Assembly: GCA_030524525.1 (NCBI GenBank)
Contig: JAUNGI010000014.1
Location: 1 to 34,025, forward strand
Origin: Lachnospiraceae bacterium
GTDB taxonomy: Bacteria; Bacillota; Clostridia; Lachnospirales; Lachnospiraceae
Reading direction: 5' to 3'
DNA: 34,025 nucleotides
Below are positions 17,169 through 25,585 of the stretch, piece after piece. A program made the position numbers and the translations under genes. The notes beneath the pieces are model-generated. The model worked only from the letters and a program-made list of their open reading frames with translations, was not told where the DNA came from and did not search any database. Position 1 is the stretch's first letter. Each line of letters opens with the position of its first letter.

Positions 17169-17278
17169 GCGTGAAGAACCGTGCGGATGCGCCGATCTTT
17201 CACGCTCAGATATTTATACGGAGCACAAACAGCCATGTGAATGCGCCGGGAATTTGAGATTTCCGGCGCGTCACGATG
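17169..17278. repeat. Two inverted repeats between carB and the beta-galactosidase
   Basis: The first pairs GCGTGAA (17169-17175) with TTCACGC (17199-17205). The second is a longer imperfect palindrome at 17234-17278: CATGTGA and TGCGCCGG on the left pair with CCGGCGCG and TCACGATG on the right around an AATTTGAGAT loop. Neither is followed by a T-run. They could be an attenuator, an operator for the glycosidase gene or a weak carB terminator. No clear promoter was found in this gap. Confidence 0.45.
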
Positions 17279-17309
17279 CAAACCAATTTGCTCCGCCATG
17301 GAGGAATGT

Positions 17310-20300
17310 ATGCGAAAATTATTTACGGACCACTGGCAGTTCGCCAAATTCCGGCTGGAAGCCGACGCGGAGGAGATCCTCTCCTCCTGCGGCGGGACGG
17401 AGCCGACCGCCCACCAGAAGACGGGCTGGGAGCCGGTCGACCTTCCGCATGACTGGATGATCTATCAGACGCAGGATCTGTACGAAAACGCGATCGGATG
17501 CTACAAAAAGACCTTTTCGGTCGAGCATCCGGACAAGCGTCATTTTCTGACCTTTGAGGGAGTGTACATGAACTCCCGCTATTACTTAAACGGCGAGGAG
17601 ATCTTCTTCTGGCCCTACGGCTATTCGACGTTCGAGATCGACCTGACGCCCTACCTGCGTCCCGGCGAAAACGAGCTTGTGGTGACCTGCCGCTACGAAT
17701 GCCCGAATTCGCGCTGGTACTCCGGCGCCGGCATTTACCGCAACGTCTGGCTCTCCGAAAAGGAGGACGCTTATCTTGTCTCCGGCGGAAGCTACGCAAG
17801 CTCCGAGGAAAACGCCGACGGCTCGTTCACGCTGACCGTGGACAGCGAAGCCGTCTATCGTTCCGCCATTTTAACGGACGCCGCCGACGCGGTCATCCGC
17901 CTGACGCTTTCGGATCGGGACGGCGGAACCGCCGCCTCCTCCGAGACCTCCGTTTCGCTTACGCAGGAGGTCAGCACGGTCACCCAGACCATGACGGTGC
18001 CGAACGCCCGCCGCTGGGATATCGAAGACCCGTACCTCTATACGCTGACCACCGAGCTGCTGGTGGACGGCTGCGCCGTCGATACGCTTTCCGAGCGGAT
18101 CGGCTTCCGTACCATCCGCTTTGACTGCAACGAGGGCTTCTTCTTAAACGGCCGCCATGTGAAGATCCACGGCGCGTGTATGCACCACGATCTGGGAGCG
18201 CTCGGCGCCGCCGTCAATAAATGCGCGCTGCGCCGGCAGTTCGTCTCCCTGCAGGCGATGGGCGTCAACTCCATCCGTACCTCCCACAACATGCCTTCGG
18301 TCGAGCTGATGGAGCTGGCGGACGAAATGGGTATGCTGATCGACTCGGAATCGTTCGATATGTGGGAAGGTCACAAGACCGATTACGACTACGCCGCCTT
18401 TTTCAAGGACTTCTGGCAAAAGGACGTACAGAGCTGGATCCGGCGCGACCGGAACCATCCTTCGGTGATCATGTGGAGCATCGGCAACGAAATTTACGAC
18501 ACGCACACCGAAAACGGCCTGCGCATCACAAAGGAGCTGCGGGACGAGGTTCGACGGCTCGATTACCGGCACAACGCCTATACCACCATCGGCTCCAACT
18601 ACATCGCATGGGAGAACGCGCAGAAATGCTCGAACGAGCTGGAGCTCTCCGGCTATAACTACAGCGAGCACCTCTACGCCGAGCATCACGAGAAATATCC
18701 CCACTGGTGCATTTACGGCAGCGAAACCTCCTCGACCGTACAGAGCCGCGGGATCTATCACTTCCCGGCAAGCAACCGGCTGCTGACCTTCGACGATCTG
18801 CAATGCTCGTCCTTGGACAACTGCTCGACCAACTGGGGCGCGAAAAACGTCCGCGCGGTCATCGCCAAGGACCGGGACGCCGAATTCTGCTTCGGTCAAT
18901 ATATTTGGACGGGCTGGGACTACATCGGCGAGCCGACCCCTTACTTTACCAAGAACTCCTACTTCGGTCAGGTGGATACGGCGGGCTTCCCGAAGGACAG
19001 CTACTATATTTATCAGGCCGGCTGGACGGATCACAAAAAAGCGCCGATGGTACATATCGCGCCCTACTGGGATTTCAACGAGGGGCAGCTGATCGACATT
19101 AAGGTCTATTCCAACGCGCCGAAGATCGAACTGTTTTTTAACGGGGATTCGCTCGGCGTCTGCGAGATCGACCAACTTCACGGAGATACGTTCGGGGGCT
19201 CATGGCAGCTTCCGTACCGACCGGGAGAGCTGCGCGCCGTCGCCTACGACGAGACCGGAGCCGTGATCGCCACCGATATCCAACGTTCCTTCGGCGATCC
19301 GGCAAAGCTCGTGCTGACGCCCGACAAAACCGAGCTTCTGGCGGACGGCGAGGATCTGATCTTCCTGACGATCTCCGCCGAGGACGAAAACGGCGTCTGC
19401 GTGGAAAACGCCCGGAACCGCGTTAAGGTTCGGGTAAGCGGCCCCGCCCGTCTGGTCGGGCTCGACAACGGCGACAGCACCGACTACGACCAATACAAGG
19501 GCGACAGCCGCAAGCTGTTTTCCGGCAAGCTGCTGGCGATCCTTGCGGGAACGAAGGAAGCCGGGGACATTACGGTCACGGTAAGCTCCTGCGGGCTTCC
19601 GGACGCCGCCGTTTCGTTTACGGCAAAGCTGCCGGAGGTTCCAAGCTGCGTCTGCACGAATACGCGCAACACAGAAAGCCCCTATCCGCTCTCCGAGGTG
19701 CCCATCCGAAAGATCTCGCTGACGATGGAGGGCCCGCAGAAGCTGACGCAGGACTGCCGCGAAACGATCGTACACGCGGAGATCTTTCCTGCCAACGCTT
19801 CGTACGACGCGCTTTCCTTCCGCGCCATGACGCTGGACGGCGTGGACAGCAACGCCGTAAAGATCACGGTGCTGGAGGACGGTAAATCCGCAAAGCTTCA
19901 GGCACTCGGCGACGAGGTCTATCAGATCTGCTGCTTTGCCAACAACGGCAAGGAGCATCCGGAGGTCATGTCGATTCTGGAGATGGAAAATACCGGGCTG
20001 GGACGCGCCACGATCGACCCGTATCAGCTTGTCTGCGCCTGCTACCACACCGGCAGCAACCGGAATCCGATCCTGAGCTTTCAGGGCGGCGTCTTTACGA
20101 ATCAGGAGACCACATGGCTTCGCTTTGACGGCGTGGATTTCGGCGAGTACGGCTCCGACGAGATCACCATTCCGATCTTCTCGTTCGACACCTGCCTGCC
20201 CGTCGAGGTCTGGGACGGAACGCCGGAGGACGGCGAGCTGCTCTTCTCGGGCAACTACGAGTCCCCGAGCTGGTACAACCACTATCAGTCCAACACGTTC

Positions 20301-20756
20301 CGCCTGAAACGGCGGCTGAAAGGACTCCGCACGATCAGCATTCAGCTCCACACGCGGCTGTCGATCAACGGTTTCCGCTTCACGAAACTGGAAAAGGCGT
20401 TCGGCACGCTGTATGCCGCCGAGAACAATATGATCAACGGCGATTCCTTTGCGATCGACGGAGACGCCGTTACGGGAATCGGCAACAACGTGGACATCGA
20501 ATTCCGGAATATGGACTTCGGCACAAAGGGCTTTACGAAAATCGTGCTCTGCGGTCGCTCCCACATTCCGACCAATACGATCCACGTCCGCTTTTCGGGC
20601 GAGGACGGCGACCAAAATCAGATCGTGGAATTCCCCGGCTCCGAGGACTATCAGGAGCTTACGTTCCCGCTGACTCCGGTCTACGGCAGGCAAAAGGTCA
20701 ACTTCATCTTCCTGCCGGGAAGCAAATTCGACTTCAAATATTTCCGTTTTGAGTAA
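17310..20756 (+). CDS. Glycoside hydrolase family 2 beta-galactosidase
   Basis: 1148-residue GH2 enzyme, probably cleaving terminal beta-galactosides. The N-terminal jelly-roll (about 1-155) includes GVYMNSRYYLNG and WYSGAGIYRNVWL. An Ig-like domain follows, then a TIM barrel from about 285. The acid/base is E394 in SIGNE and the nucleophile E472 in YGSETSS. A DUF4982-like domain (KAPMVHIAPYWDF...) and an Ig-like domain (DGEDLIFLTISAEDENG) come next. Two carbohydrate-binding-like beta domains end the protein (about 897-1030 and 1031-1148). There is no signal peptide or membrane anchor, so it should act on imported oligosaccharides. The ATG at 17310 has GGAGG five nt upstream. No sugar transporter or regulator is adjacent. 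Exact linkage specificity is unknown; other GH2 activities are possible. Confidence 0.93.
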   Translation: MRKLFTDHWQFAKFRLEADAEEILSSCGGTEPTAHQKTGWEPVDLPHDWMIYQTQDLYENAIGCYKKTFSVEHPDKRHFLTFEGVYMNSRYYLNGEEIFFWPYGYSTFEIDLTPYLRPGENELVVTCRYECPNSRWYSGAGIYRNVWLSEKEDAYLVSGGSYASSEENADGSFTLTVDSEAVYRSAILTDAADAVIRLTLSDRDGGTAASSETSVSLTQEVSTVTQTMTVPNARRWDIEDPYLYTLTTELLVDGCAVDTLSERIGFRTIRFDCNEGFFLNGRHVKIHGACMHHDLGALGAAVNKCALRRQFVSLQAMGVNSIRTSHNMPSVELMELADEMGMLIDSESFDMWEGHKTDYDYAAFFKDFWQKDVQSWIRRDRNHPSVIMWSIGNEIYDTHTENGLRITKELRDEVRRLDYRHNAYTTIGSNYIAWENAQKCSNELELSGYNYSEHLYAEHHEKYPHWCIYGSETSSTVQSRGIYHFPASNRLLTFDDLQCSSLDNCSTNWGAKNVRAVIAKDRDAEFCFGQYIWTGWDYIGEPTPYFTKNSYFGQVDTAGFPKDSYYIYQAGWTDHKKAPMVHIAPYWDFNEGQLIDIKVYSNAPKIELFFNGDSLGVCEIDQLHGDTFGGSWQLPYRPGELRAVAYDETGAVIATDIQRSFGDPAKLVLTPDKTELLADGEDLIFLTISAEDENGVCVENARNRVKVRVSGPARLVGLDNGDSTDYDQYKGDSRKLFSGKLLAILAGTKEAGDITVTVSSCGLPDAAVSFTAKLPEVPSCVCTNTRNTESPYPLSEVPIRKISLTMEGPQKLTQDCRETIVHAEIFPANASYDALSFRAMTLDGVDSNAVKITVLEDGKSAKLQALGDEVYQICCFANNGKEHPEVMSILEMENTGLGRATIDPYQLVCACYHTGSNRNPILSFQGGVFTNQETTWLRFDGVDFGEYGSDEITIPIFSFDTCLPVEVWDGTPEDGELLFSGNYESPSWYNHYQSNTFRLKRRLKGLRTISIQLHTRLSINGFRFTKLEKAFGTLYAAENNMINGDSFAIDGDAVTGIGNNVDIEFRNMDFGTKGFTKIVLCGRSHIPTNTIHVRFSGEDGDQNQIVEFPGSEDYQELTFPLTPVYGRQKVNFIFLPGSKFDFKYFRFE

Positions 20757-20760
20757 AATT

Positions 20761-20799
20761 AACAGCGGTATGCTGTTTCGCGGCATACCGCTGTTTTTA
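20761..20799. terminator. Bidirectional terminator between convergent genes
   Basis: Perfect 13-bp arms AACAGCGGTATGC (20761-20773) and GCATACCGCTGTT (20783-20795) enclose a 9-nt loop, with T-runs on the plus strand (20794-20798) and an AT-rich run on the minus strand. It separates the plus-strand beta-galactosidase from the minus-strand histidine phosphatase, whose stop codon overlaps the T-run. Confidence 0.9.
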
Positions 20800-21330
20800 T
20801 CCCTTCTTTCCCCACTCCACGATTTCCCCATACGCAAACGGTCGGTACTGCTCCGTTATCGTCTGCATCATAATCGCATGCCCCGAAACAATCACTCTCT
20901 CATACGTCGAATACTTTTCCAGCACGCCCAATACGCGCTTCCGGAGCAGCTCCCTGCTCTCCCATTGTTTTTCTTCCCCTGCCGGATAAACACCATTGCA
21001 GGCATCAAATTCTTTGCATAAACGAAATAACTGCTCCCCGTCCGCGACCGAATGGGTCCGATCCGAATTCCATTCATGCAAATCCTTTTCCACAAATACA
21101 GGCAGTTCCAATTCCCTCGACATAATTGCCGCGCCATGCAGCGCTCTGGCATAAGGCGAGGAAATAATGATCTCCGGCGAATACTTTTTCAGCTCTTTTG
21201 CAGATTTCGTGATCTGCTCGATTCCGGACTTGGAAAGTCCCGCAAATTCTTTTCCAAACGGGATATCGTTCCACTCTCCTACGCTGCCGTAATCCGGTTC
21301 GCCGTGTCGTACAAAATAGAATACCGTCAT
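20797..21330 (-). CDS. Histidine phosphatase family protein
   Basis: 177-residue protein of the phosphoglycerate-mutase-like histidine phosphatase family. The phospho-acceptor motif FVRHGEPD puts the catalytic His at residue 9. The second conserved His lies in VSGHAI near residue 150, with the supporting SSPYARAL arginine and the acidic LHEWNSD in between. These enzymes remove phosphate from small molecules or proteins; the substrate cannot be told. The ATG is preceded by GGGAAG. It follows the Nudix gene by 18 nt on the same strand, so the two are probably co-transcribed. Codon choice looks more AT-rich here than in neighbouring genes. Confidence 0.9.
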   Translation of the reverse strand: MTVFYFVRHGEPDYGSVGEWNDIPFGKEFAGLSKSGIEQITKSAKELKKYSPEIIISSPYARALHGAAIMSRELELPVFVEKDLHEWNSDRTHSVADGEQLFRLCKEFDACNGVYPAGEEKQWESRELLRKRVLGVLEKYSTYERVIVSGHAIMMQTITEQYRPFAYGEIVEWGKKG

Positions 21331-21348
21331 ATATCTTCCCGCAATTCC

Positions 21349-21777
21349 TCAGCGATACGCCCGAAGCATTTTCTCAATTTTTTCCATGTCTGCAAGCTCA
21401 TCGTTCCGATCATAAGTATAATTTTCCGGCGCCGTATCGAACAGCTCGATCCGCTCCATTTCGCTTTCCGGAAGAACGCCTAAGGAATTCGCTTCCGCAT
21501 AGAAAACCCGTCCGTTGTTCCGCCCTTGCCCGTTTTCCCATACGTATTCATAATCCCATAACGGAAGGATCCGGCAATCCTCGATTCCCGTCTCCTCGAA
21601 CAATTCTCTCTTTGCCGCTTCCATCGGAGTTTCGTTCGGCTCCACATGTCCCGCCGGATGCTCCCAGCTTTTCCTGCGCCGGTGCCAGCAATACACCCAT
21701 TTTCCCCGATACCTTGTAAACACGGCTACAAACTCTATGTTATCTAATCTCCCCGCAGGATATTCTGTCATTGCCAT
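21349..21777 (-). CDS. Nudix hydrolase
   Basis: 142-residue single-domain Nudix hydrolase. The Nudix box is complete: from G43 (GHVEPNETPMEAA) through KRELFEETGI to residue 65, with the catalytic REUxEE glutamates intact. Such enzymes split nucleoside diphosphates linked to another moiety; the substrate is unknown. The ATG at 21777 has GGAGG seven nt upstream; an ATG at 21804 lacks this. It sits between the C_GCAxxG_C_C gene (28-nt gap) and the histidine phosphatase (18-nt gap) in a probable three-gene operon. A Nudix enzyme followed by a phosphatase could process the same nucleotide conjugate in two steps; that is inference from proximity. It contrasts with the catalytically degenerate Nudix domain at 12809. 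Confidence 0.92.
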   Translation of the reverse strand: MAMTEYPAGRLDNIEFVAVFTRYRGKWVYCWHRRRKSWEHPAGHVEPNETPMEAAKRELFEETGIEDCRILPLWDYEYVWENGQGRNNGRVFYAEANSLGVLPESEMERIELFDTAPENYTYDRNDELADMEKIEKMLRAYR

Positions 21778-21805
21778 AACGTTTCCTCCCATGCCGCATT
21801 CCATA

Positions 21806-22285
21806 TCATAAGCTATTTTCCGACAATGAAAAATACTCCGCCACCAACCGGGCGGCGTCCTCGATCAGGTCCGGGCAGGGACGCTTTTTATAATATTCCG
21901 CGGTTCTTGCCTCCGGCTCCGGCGCGCTTCCGGCTCCGTCGGGAACAAAGCCCGGCACTCCCGCCAGCATCTCCCGGCAGATGATCGAGCCGTGCCGCTC
22001 CCGAAACCGGGCGGCAAGCGCCTGCACCGTTTCATAGTTGCGCTTCTTTCCCGCCTGATCCTTGCCCTCGGTCGCGCCGGTCAAAAGTCCCGCCACCAAA
22101 AACATGCCGGAGCATGCGCCGCAGACCTCCCGCATCCGCCCGACGCCCGCGCCGAACGAGGCGGCGATCCGAAACGCCAGCTCCTGCGGAAGCCCCAGCT
22201 GCTCCGCATAAGCCCCGAATACCGCCTGCGCGCAGTTGTAGCCTTGCAGAAACAGCGCTCTGGCTTCCTTACTTCTGTCTTCCAT
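21806..22285 (-). CDS. C_GCAxxG_C_C family protein
   Basis: 159-residue protein of the C_GCAxxG_C_C family, cysteine-rich proteins of anaerobes thought to bind metal or take part in redox chemistry. Visible signature: GYNCAQAVFGAY near residue 14, then GRMREVCGACSGMFLVAGL about 40 residues later, followed by a third cysteine (SIICREML) and a fourth (KKRPCPDLIEDAA). The ATG at 22285 has AAGGAGAAGGG immediately upstream. The frame stays open further upstream to 22426, but that part is the 129-bp repeat and is not considered coding. Downstream lie the Nudix and phosphatase genes on the same strand. Function within the family is unknown. Confidence 0.9.
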   Translation of the reverse strand: MEDRSKEARALFLQGYNCAQAVFGAYAEQLGLPQELAFRIAASFGAGVGRMREVCGACSGMFLVAGLLTGATEGKDQAGKKRNYETVQALAARFRERHGSIICREMLAGVPGFVPDGAGSAPEPEARTAEYYKKRPCPDLIEDAARLVAEYFSLSENSL

Positions 22286-22297
22286 CGTCCCTTCTCC

Positions 22298-22503
22298 TTC
22301 CTTTCCGCCGCAGTGCGATCCCCGCGGAGCGTTTTTTGTTCTATAGGGAACGCAGTTTCCTATGAAAGAACAAAGAATCTCGCTTGCGAGATTCTCCGCC
22401 TGTGGCGGGTCGCTCCGGCGACACAATTCCTTTCCGCCGCAGTGCGATCCCCGCAGAGCGTTTTTTGTTCTATAGGAAACGCAGTTTCCTATAGAACAAA
22501 AAA
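22298..22503. repeat. Hairpin-rich 129-bp direct repeat, one full and one partial copy
   Basis: Copy 1 (22298-22426) and the start of copy 2 (22427-22503) are nearly identical over their shared 77 bp. Each copy holds a large palindrome. In copy 2 it is perfect: 20-bp arms at 22461-22480 and 22484-22503 around the trinucleotide GCA, flanked by T6 and A6. Copy 1 has a degraded version. The rest of copy 1 contains three more palindromes in a row: AGAATCTCGC/GCGAGATTCT (22374-22395), CCGCC/GGCGG (22396-22408) and GTCGC/GCGAC (22409-22422). The unit fills the whole gap between the C_GCAxxG_C_C gene and purA. It looks like an intergenic mosaic repeat; no transposase is present. Confidence 0.85.
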
Positions 22504-22527
22504 GGGCACAGATACGCTCCGTGCCCT
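22498..22527 (-). terminator. purA terminator
   Basis: On the minus strand, just after the purA stop, AGGGCACGGA pairs with TCTGTGCCCT (10 bp including one G-U) around GCGTA and is followed by TTTTTTG. The T-run is also the outer edge of the large palindrome of the 129-bp repeat, so repeat and terminator are joined. Confidence 0.9.
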
Positions 22528-22532
22528 CTTCC

Positions 22533-23807
22533 TTAACGATAAATAATATCCTCTCGTTTCGGTCCGTTGGAGATCATTGTGATCGGCACTCCGATCTCCT
22601 TCTCAATGGTCTCTATGTAGTTCCGGCACTCCTTCGGCAGTTCTTCGTACTTCCGGATGCCGCGAATGTCGCATTTCCAGCCCGGCAGAGTCTTCCAAAC
22701 GGGCTTTGCTTTGGCAAGCTTTGTCGTAACCGGGAAATCCGTGACGACCTCGCCGTCGATCTCATAGCCCACGCACATCGGGATCTCGTCCAGATAGCCC
22801 AGCACGTCGAGAACGGTCAGAGCCACCTGCGTCGCTCCCTGCATCCGACAGCCGTAACGGGACGCTACCGCGTCGAACCAGCCCATTCTTCTCGGCCGTC
22901 CGGTCGTTGCGCCGAACTCGCCGCCGTCGCCGCCGCGCACGCGAAGCTCCTGCGCCTCGTCCCCGAAGATCTCGCTGACAAATTCGCCTGCGCCGACCGC
23001 GCTCGAATATGCCTTCACGACGGTAACGATATCCTTGATCTCATAAGGCGGAATGCCTGCGCCGATGGCGCCGTAGGCAGCCAGCGTGGAGGAGGACGTT
23101 ACCATCGGGTAAATTCCGTGGTCGGGATCCTTCAGGGAACCGAGCTGTCCCTCCAGCAGGATATTCTTTCCCGCCTTGATGGCATCGTACAGGAAAGCGG
23201 ACACGTCGCAGACATAGGGCGCGATCATTTCGCGATAACCTGCAAGCTCCTGCAAAAGCGCCTCCGGATCGATCAAGGGCTTGTGATACATATGCTCCAG
23301 CAGAATGTTCTTCATTTCGACCACGCGATAGACCTTTTCTTTTAAGGAAGCCTCGTCAAACAGCTCCTGTACCTGAAAACCGATCTTTGCATATTTATCC
23401 GAATAAAAAGGCGCGATGCCCGACTTGGTGGAGCCGAAGGACTTTCCGCCCAGACGTTCCTCCTCGTAAGCGTCGAGCAACATATGATAAGGCATCAATA
23501 TCTGCGCGCGGTCCGAAACCAAGATCTTCGGAGCCGGAACGCCCTTGTCCGTAATGGACTTGATCTCATCCAACAGATATGGAATATTCAGAGCCACGCC
23601 GTTTCCGATAATGCTGGTCGTATGATCGTAAAATACGCCCGACGGAAGCAAATGCAGTGCAAACTTGCCATATTTGTTAATAATGGTGTGTCCCGCATTG
23701 CTGCCGCCCTGAAAACGAATGATAATGTCCGCCTTCTCCGCCAGCATGTCCGTGATTTTTCCCTTGCCTTCGTCGCCCCAGTTCGCGCCGACTATTGCTC
23801 TTACCAT
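22533..23807 (-). CDS. purA: Adenylosuccinate synthetase
   Basis: 424-residue GTP-dependent enzyme joining aspartate to IMP, the first committed step to AMP. The N-terminal P-loop-like motif GANWGDEGKGK, the NAGHT motif with its catalytic His, and TTGRPRRMGWFD in the C-terminal half are all present. Some canonical motifs differ. The IMP-site segment usually reading EGAQGTLLDIDHGTYP is EGQLGSLKDPDHGIYP here, and the usual GAGPFPTE is GAGEFVSE, so this is a divergent branch of the family. The ATG at 23807 has AAAGGTGG seven nt upstream; the earlier in-frame codon at 23825 lies within that leader. It has its own strong promoter (23884-23912) and terminator, so it is a single-gene unit. Confidence 0.95.
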   Translation of the reverse strand: MVRAIVGANWGDEGKGKITDMLAEKADIIIRFQGGSNAGHTIINKYGKFALHLLPSGVFYDHTTSIIGNGVALNIPYLLDEIKSITDKGVPAPKILVSDRAQILMPYHMLLDAYEEERLGGKSFGSTKSGIAPFYSDKYAKIGFQVQELFDEASLKEKVYRVVEMKNILLEHMYHKPLIDPEALLQELAGYREMIAPYVCDVSAFLYDAIKAGKNILLEGQLGSLKDPDHGIYPMVTSSSTLAAYGAIGAGIPPYEIKDIVTVVKAYSSAVGAGEFVSEIFGDEAQELRVRGGDGGEFGATTGRPRRMGWFDAVASRYGCRMQGATQVALTVLDVLGYLDEIPMCVGYEIDGEVVTDFPVTTKLAKAKPVWKTLPGWKCDIRGIRKYEELPKECRNYIETIEKEIGVPITMISNGPKREDIIYR

Positions 23808-23883
23808 AACTGTACCACCTTTCACGCTCTGTCGCTATCCGCTTGTATTGGCGCGTTTCTCCGCAGAAAAACACACCCTTTCT

Positions 23884-23912
23884 ATTGTACTTCATGCAGC
23901 GCCGGATTGCAA
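23884..23912 (-). promoter_or_regulatory. purA promoter
   Basis: On the minus strand TTGCAA (23912-23907), a 17-nt spacer and TACAAT (23889-23884) give a strong sigma-A type promoter. The start would be near 23877, leaving a leader of about 70 nt before purA. I see no recognisable purine riboswitch in that leader. Confidence 0.8.
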
Positions 23913-23927
23913 TTCTTTTTTCTGATA

Positions 23928-25553
23928 TTATCGTATCTGCGCTTCCACCAAACTGCCGCCGCAGTATTTTTCCCGCAGCTTCGGCTTCTCGATCTTCCCG
24001 GTCGGGTTGCGCGGCACCTCGGCAAAGAGGATCTTCCTCGGACGCTTGTAACGGGGCAGCTCAAGGCAGAAATCCCGGATCTCCTCCTCCGTACAGGTCA
24101 TGCCCTCCTTCACCTCGACGATTGCCAGCGTGATTTCTCCCAGCCGGGGATCGGGAAGCCCGATCACGGCCACGTCCTTCACTGCCGGATGCGCCCGCAG
24201 GAAGTCCTCGATCTGCACCGGATAAATGTTTTCTCCGCCCATGATAATGACGTCCTTCTTCCGATCGACCAGATAGAGGAACCCGTCCTCGTCCTGCTTT
24301 GCCATGTCCCCGGTGTAGAGCCAGCCGTCCCGCAGAACCGCGGCGGTGGCTGCCTCGTCCTTATAATAACACCTCATCACGCCGGGGCCTTTGACCGCCA
24401 GCTCCCCGACCTCGCCCTGCGGAACCGGCTGCCGGCTTTCGTCCACGATCGCGCACTCCCAGCCATAGCCCGGAATGCCGATCGCGCCGACCTTGTGCAG
24501 ATTTTCCACGCCCAAGTGGACGCAGCCCGGCCCGATCGACTCGCTGAGCCCGTAGTTCGTATCGTACAAATGCTCCGGAAAACGCTCCTTCCAGCGGCGG
24601 ATCAGGCTCGGCGGAACCGGCTGCGCGCCGATGTGCATCAGCCGCCACTGGGAAAGCTCATAAGCCTCCAGCTTCAACTCTCCCCGGTCAAGCGTGTCCA
24701 AAATGTCCTGCACCCACGGAACGAGCAGCCAGACGATCGTCGCGCGCTCACGGGAGACCGTTTCCAAAATCCATTCCGGCTTTACCCCCCGCAGCAGCAC
24801 CGCCCGGCTCCCGCTCAAAAGGCTTCCGAACCAGTGCATCTTCGCGCCCGTATGATAGAGCGGCGGAATGCAGAGAAATACGTCCTCGTGCGTCTGCCCG
24901 TGATGCTTTTGCTCGGTCTCGCAGGAGGAGACGAGCGCACGGTGCGCATGCAGGATCGCCTTTGGAAAGCCGGTCGTGCCGGAGGAAAAGTAAATCGCGG
25001 CATCGTCCTCGTCCGAAAGCGCAATCCCCGGATTTTTGGAGGTGCAGTACGCCGAATAGCGCTCGTAGCTGTCGGCAAAGGAAGGACAGTCCTCGCCGAC
25101 ATAAAACCGCGTCGTCACCTTGGGAATGCGGTCCACGATATCCTCCACGCGCCCCGTAAACTCCGGGCCGAACACGAGCGCCGTGCAGTCGGCAAGCCCG
25201 AGACAGTACTTGATCTCCTCGGCGGTATAGCGGTAGTTCATCGGCACCGCCAGCGCGCCGGTCTTTAAGATGCCGAAATAGATCGGCAGCCATTCCAGAC
25301 AGTTCATCAGAAGGATCGCCACCTTGTCCCCCTTTTTGACGCCCCGGCTCAAAAGCAGGTTGGCGAACCGGTTGGACTTCCGCTCAAAATCCTCCCATGT
25401 CATTTCCTTCCGGTAACGGTCGTTGTGATCGCTCTCGATCAGCTCGTATTCCCGCCATGTATGCGTTTTCTGCTCCGCCGGGTTGATCTCCACAAGGCAG
25501 ACCTCGTTTCCGTACAGCCGGGCGTTCCTTTCCAAAAAATCCGTGATCGGCAT
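23928..25553 (-). CDS. AMP-forming acyl-CoA synthetase/ligase family protein
   Basis: 541-residue adenylate-forming enzyme that activates a carboxylic acid with ATP and, most likely, transfers it to CoA. Motif A3 reads IYFSSGTTGFPKAIL. The A5-A8 region includes YTGDMAKQDEDGFLYLVDRK and KDVIIMGGENIYPVQIEDFL. The C-terminal catalytic lysine lies in NPTGKIEKPKL. The overall form resembles fatty-acid, aromatic or bile-acid CoA ligases; sequence reading alone cannot choose between them. The ATG at 25553 has GGGAGGGG about ten nt upstream and lies 33 nt after the ABC-F stop; a longer start would overlap that gene. It is the last gene of the amidase / ABC-F / ligase group. No terminator is seen after it. 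Confidence 0.9.
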   Translation of the reverse strand: MPITDFLERNARLYGNEVCLVEINPAEQKTHTWREYELIESDHNDRYRKEMTWEDFERKSNRFANLLLSRGVKKGDKVAILLMNCLEWLPIYFGILKTGALAVPMNYRYTAEEIKYCLGLADCTALVFGPEFTGRVEDIVDRIPKVTTRFYVGEDCPSFADSYERYSAYCTSKNPGIALSDEDDAAIYFSSGTTGFPKAILHAHRALVSSCETEQKHHGQTHEDVFLCIPPLYHTGAKMHWFGSLLSGSRAVLLRGVKPEWILETVSRERATIVWLLVPWVQDILDTLDRGELKLEAYELSQWRLMHIGAQPVPPSLIRRWKERFPEHLYDTNYGLSESIGPGCVHLGVENLHKVGAIGIPGYGWECAIVDESRQPVPQGEVGELAVKGPGVMRCYYKDEAATAAVLRDGWLYTGDMAKQDEDGFLYLVDRKKDVIIMGGENIYPVQIEDFLRAHPAVKDVAVIGLPDPRLGEITLAIVEVKEGMTCTEEEIRDFCLELPRYKRPRKILFAEVPRNPTGKIEKPKLREKYCGGSLVEAQIR

Positions 25554-25585
25554 CTTCTTTTGTCCCCTCCCTTTTCTGCGCCTTT

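Noticed and set aside
22286-22426. Longer N-terminus for the C_GCAxxG_C_C protein.
   Set aside because: The extra part is translated 129-bp repeat, and the ATG at 22285 has a strong ribosome site directly upstream.
22298-22503. Insertion sequence or complete transposon.
   Set aside because: No transposase frame and no target-site duplication; only palindromes in a direct repeat.
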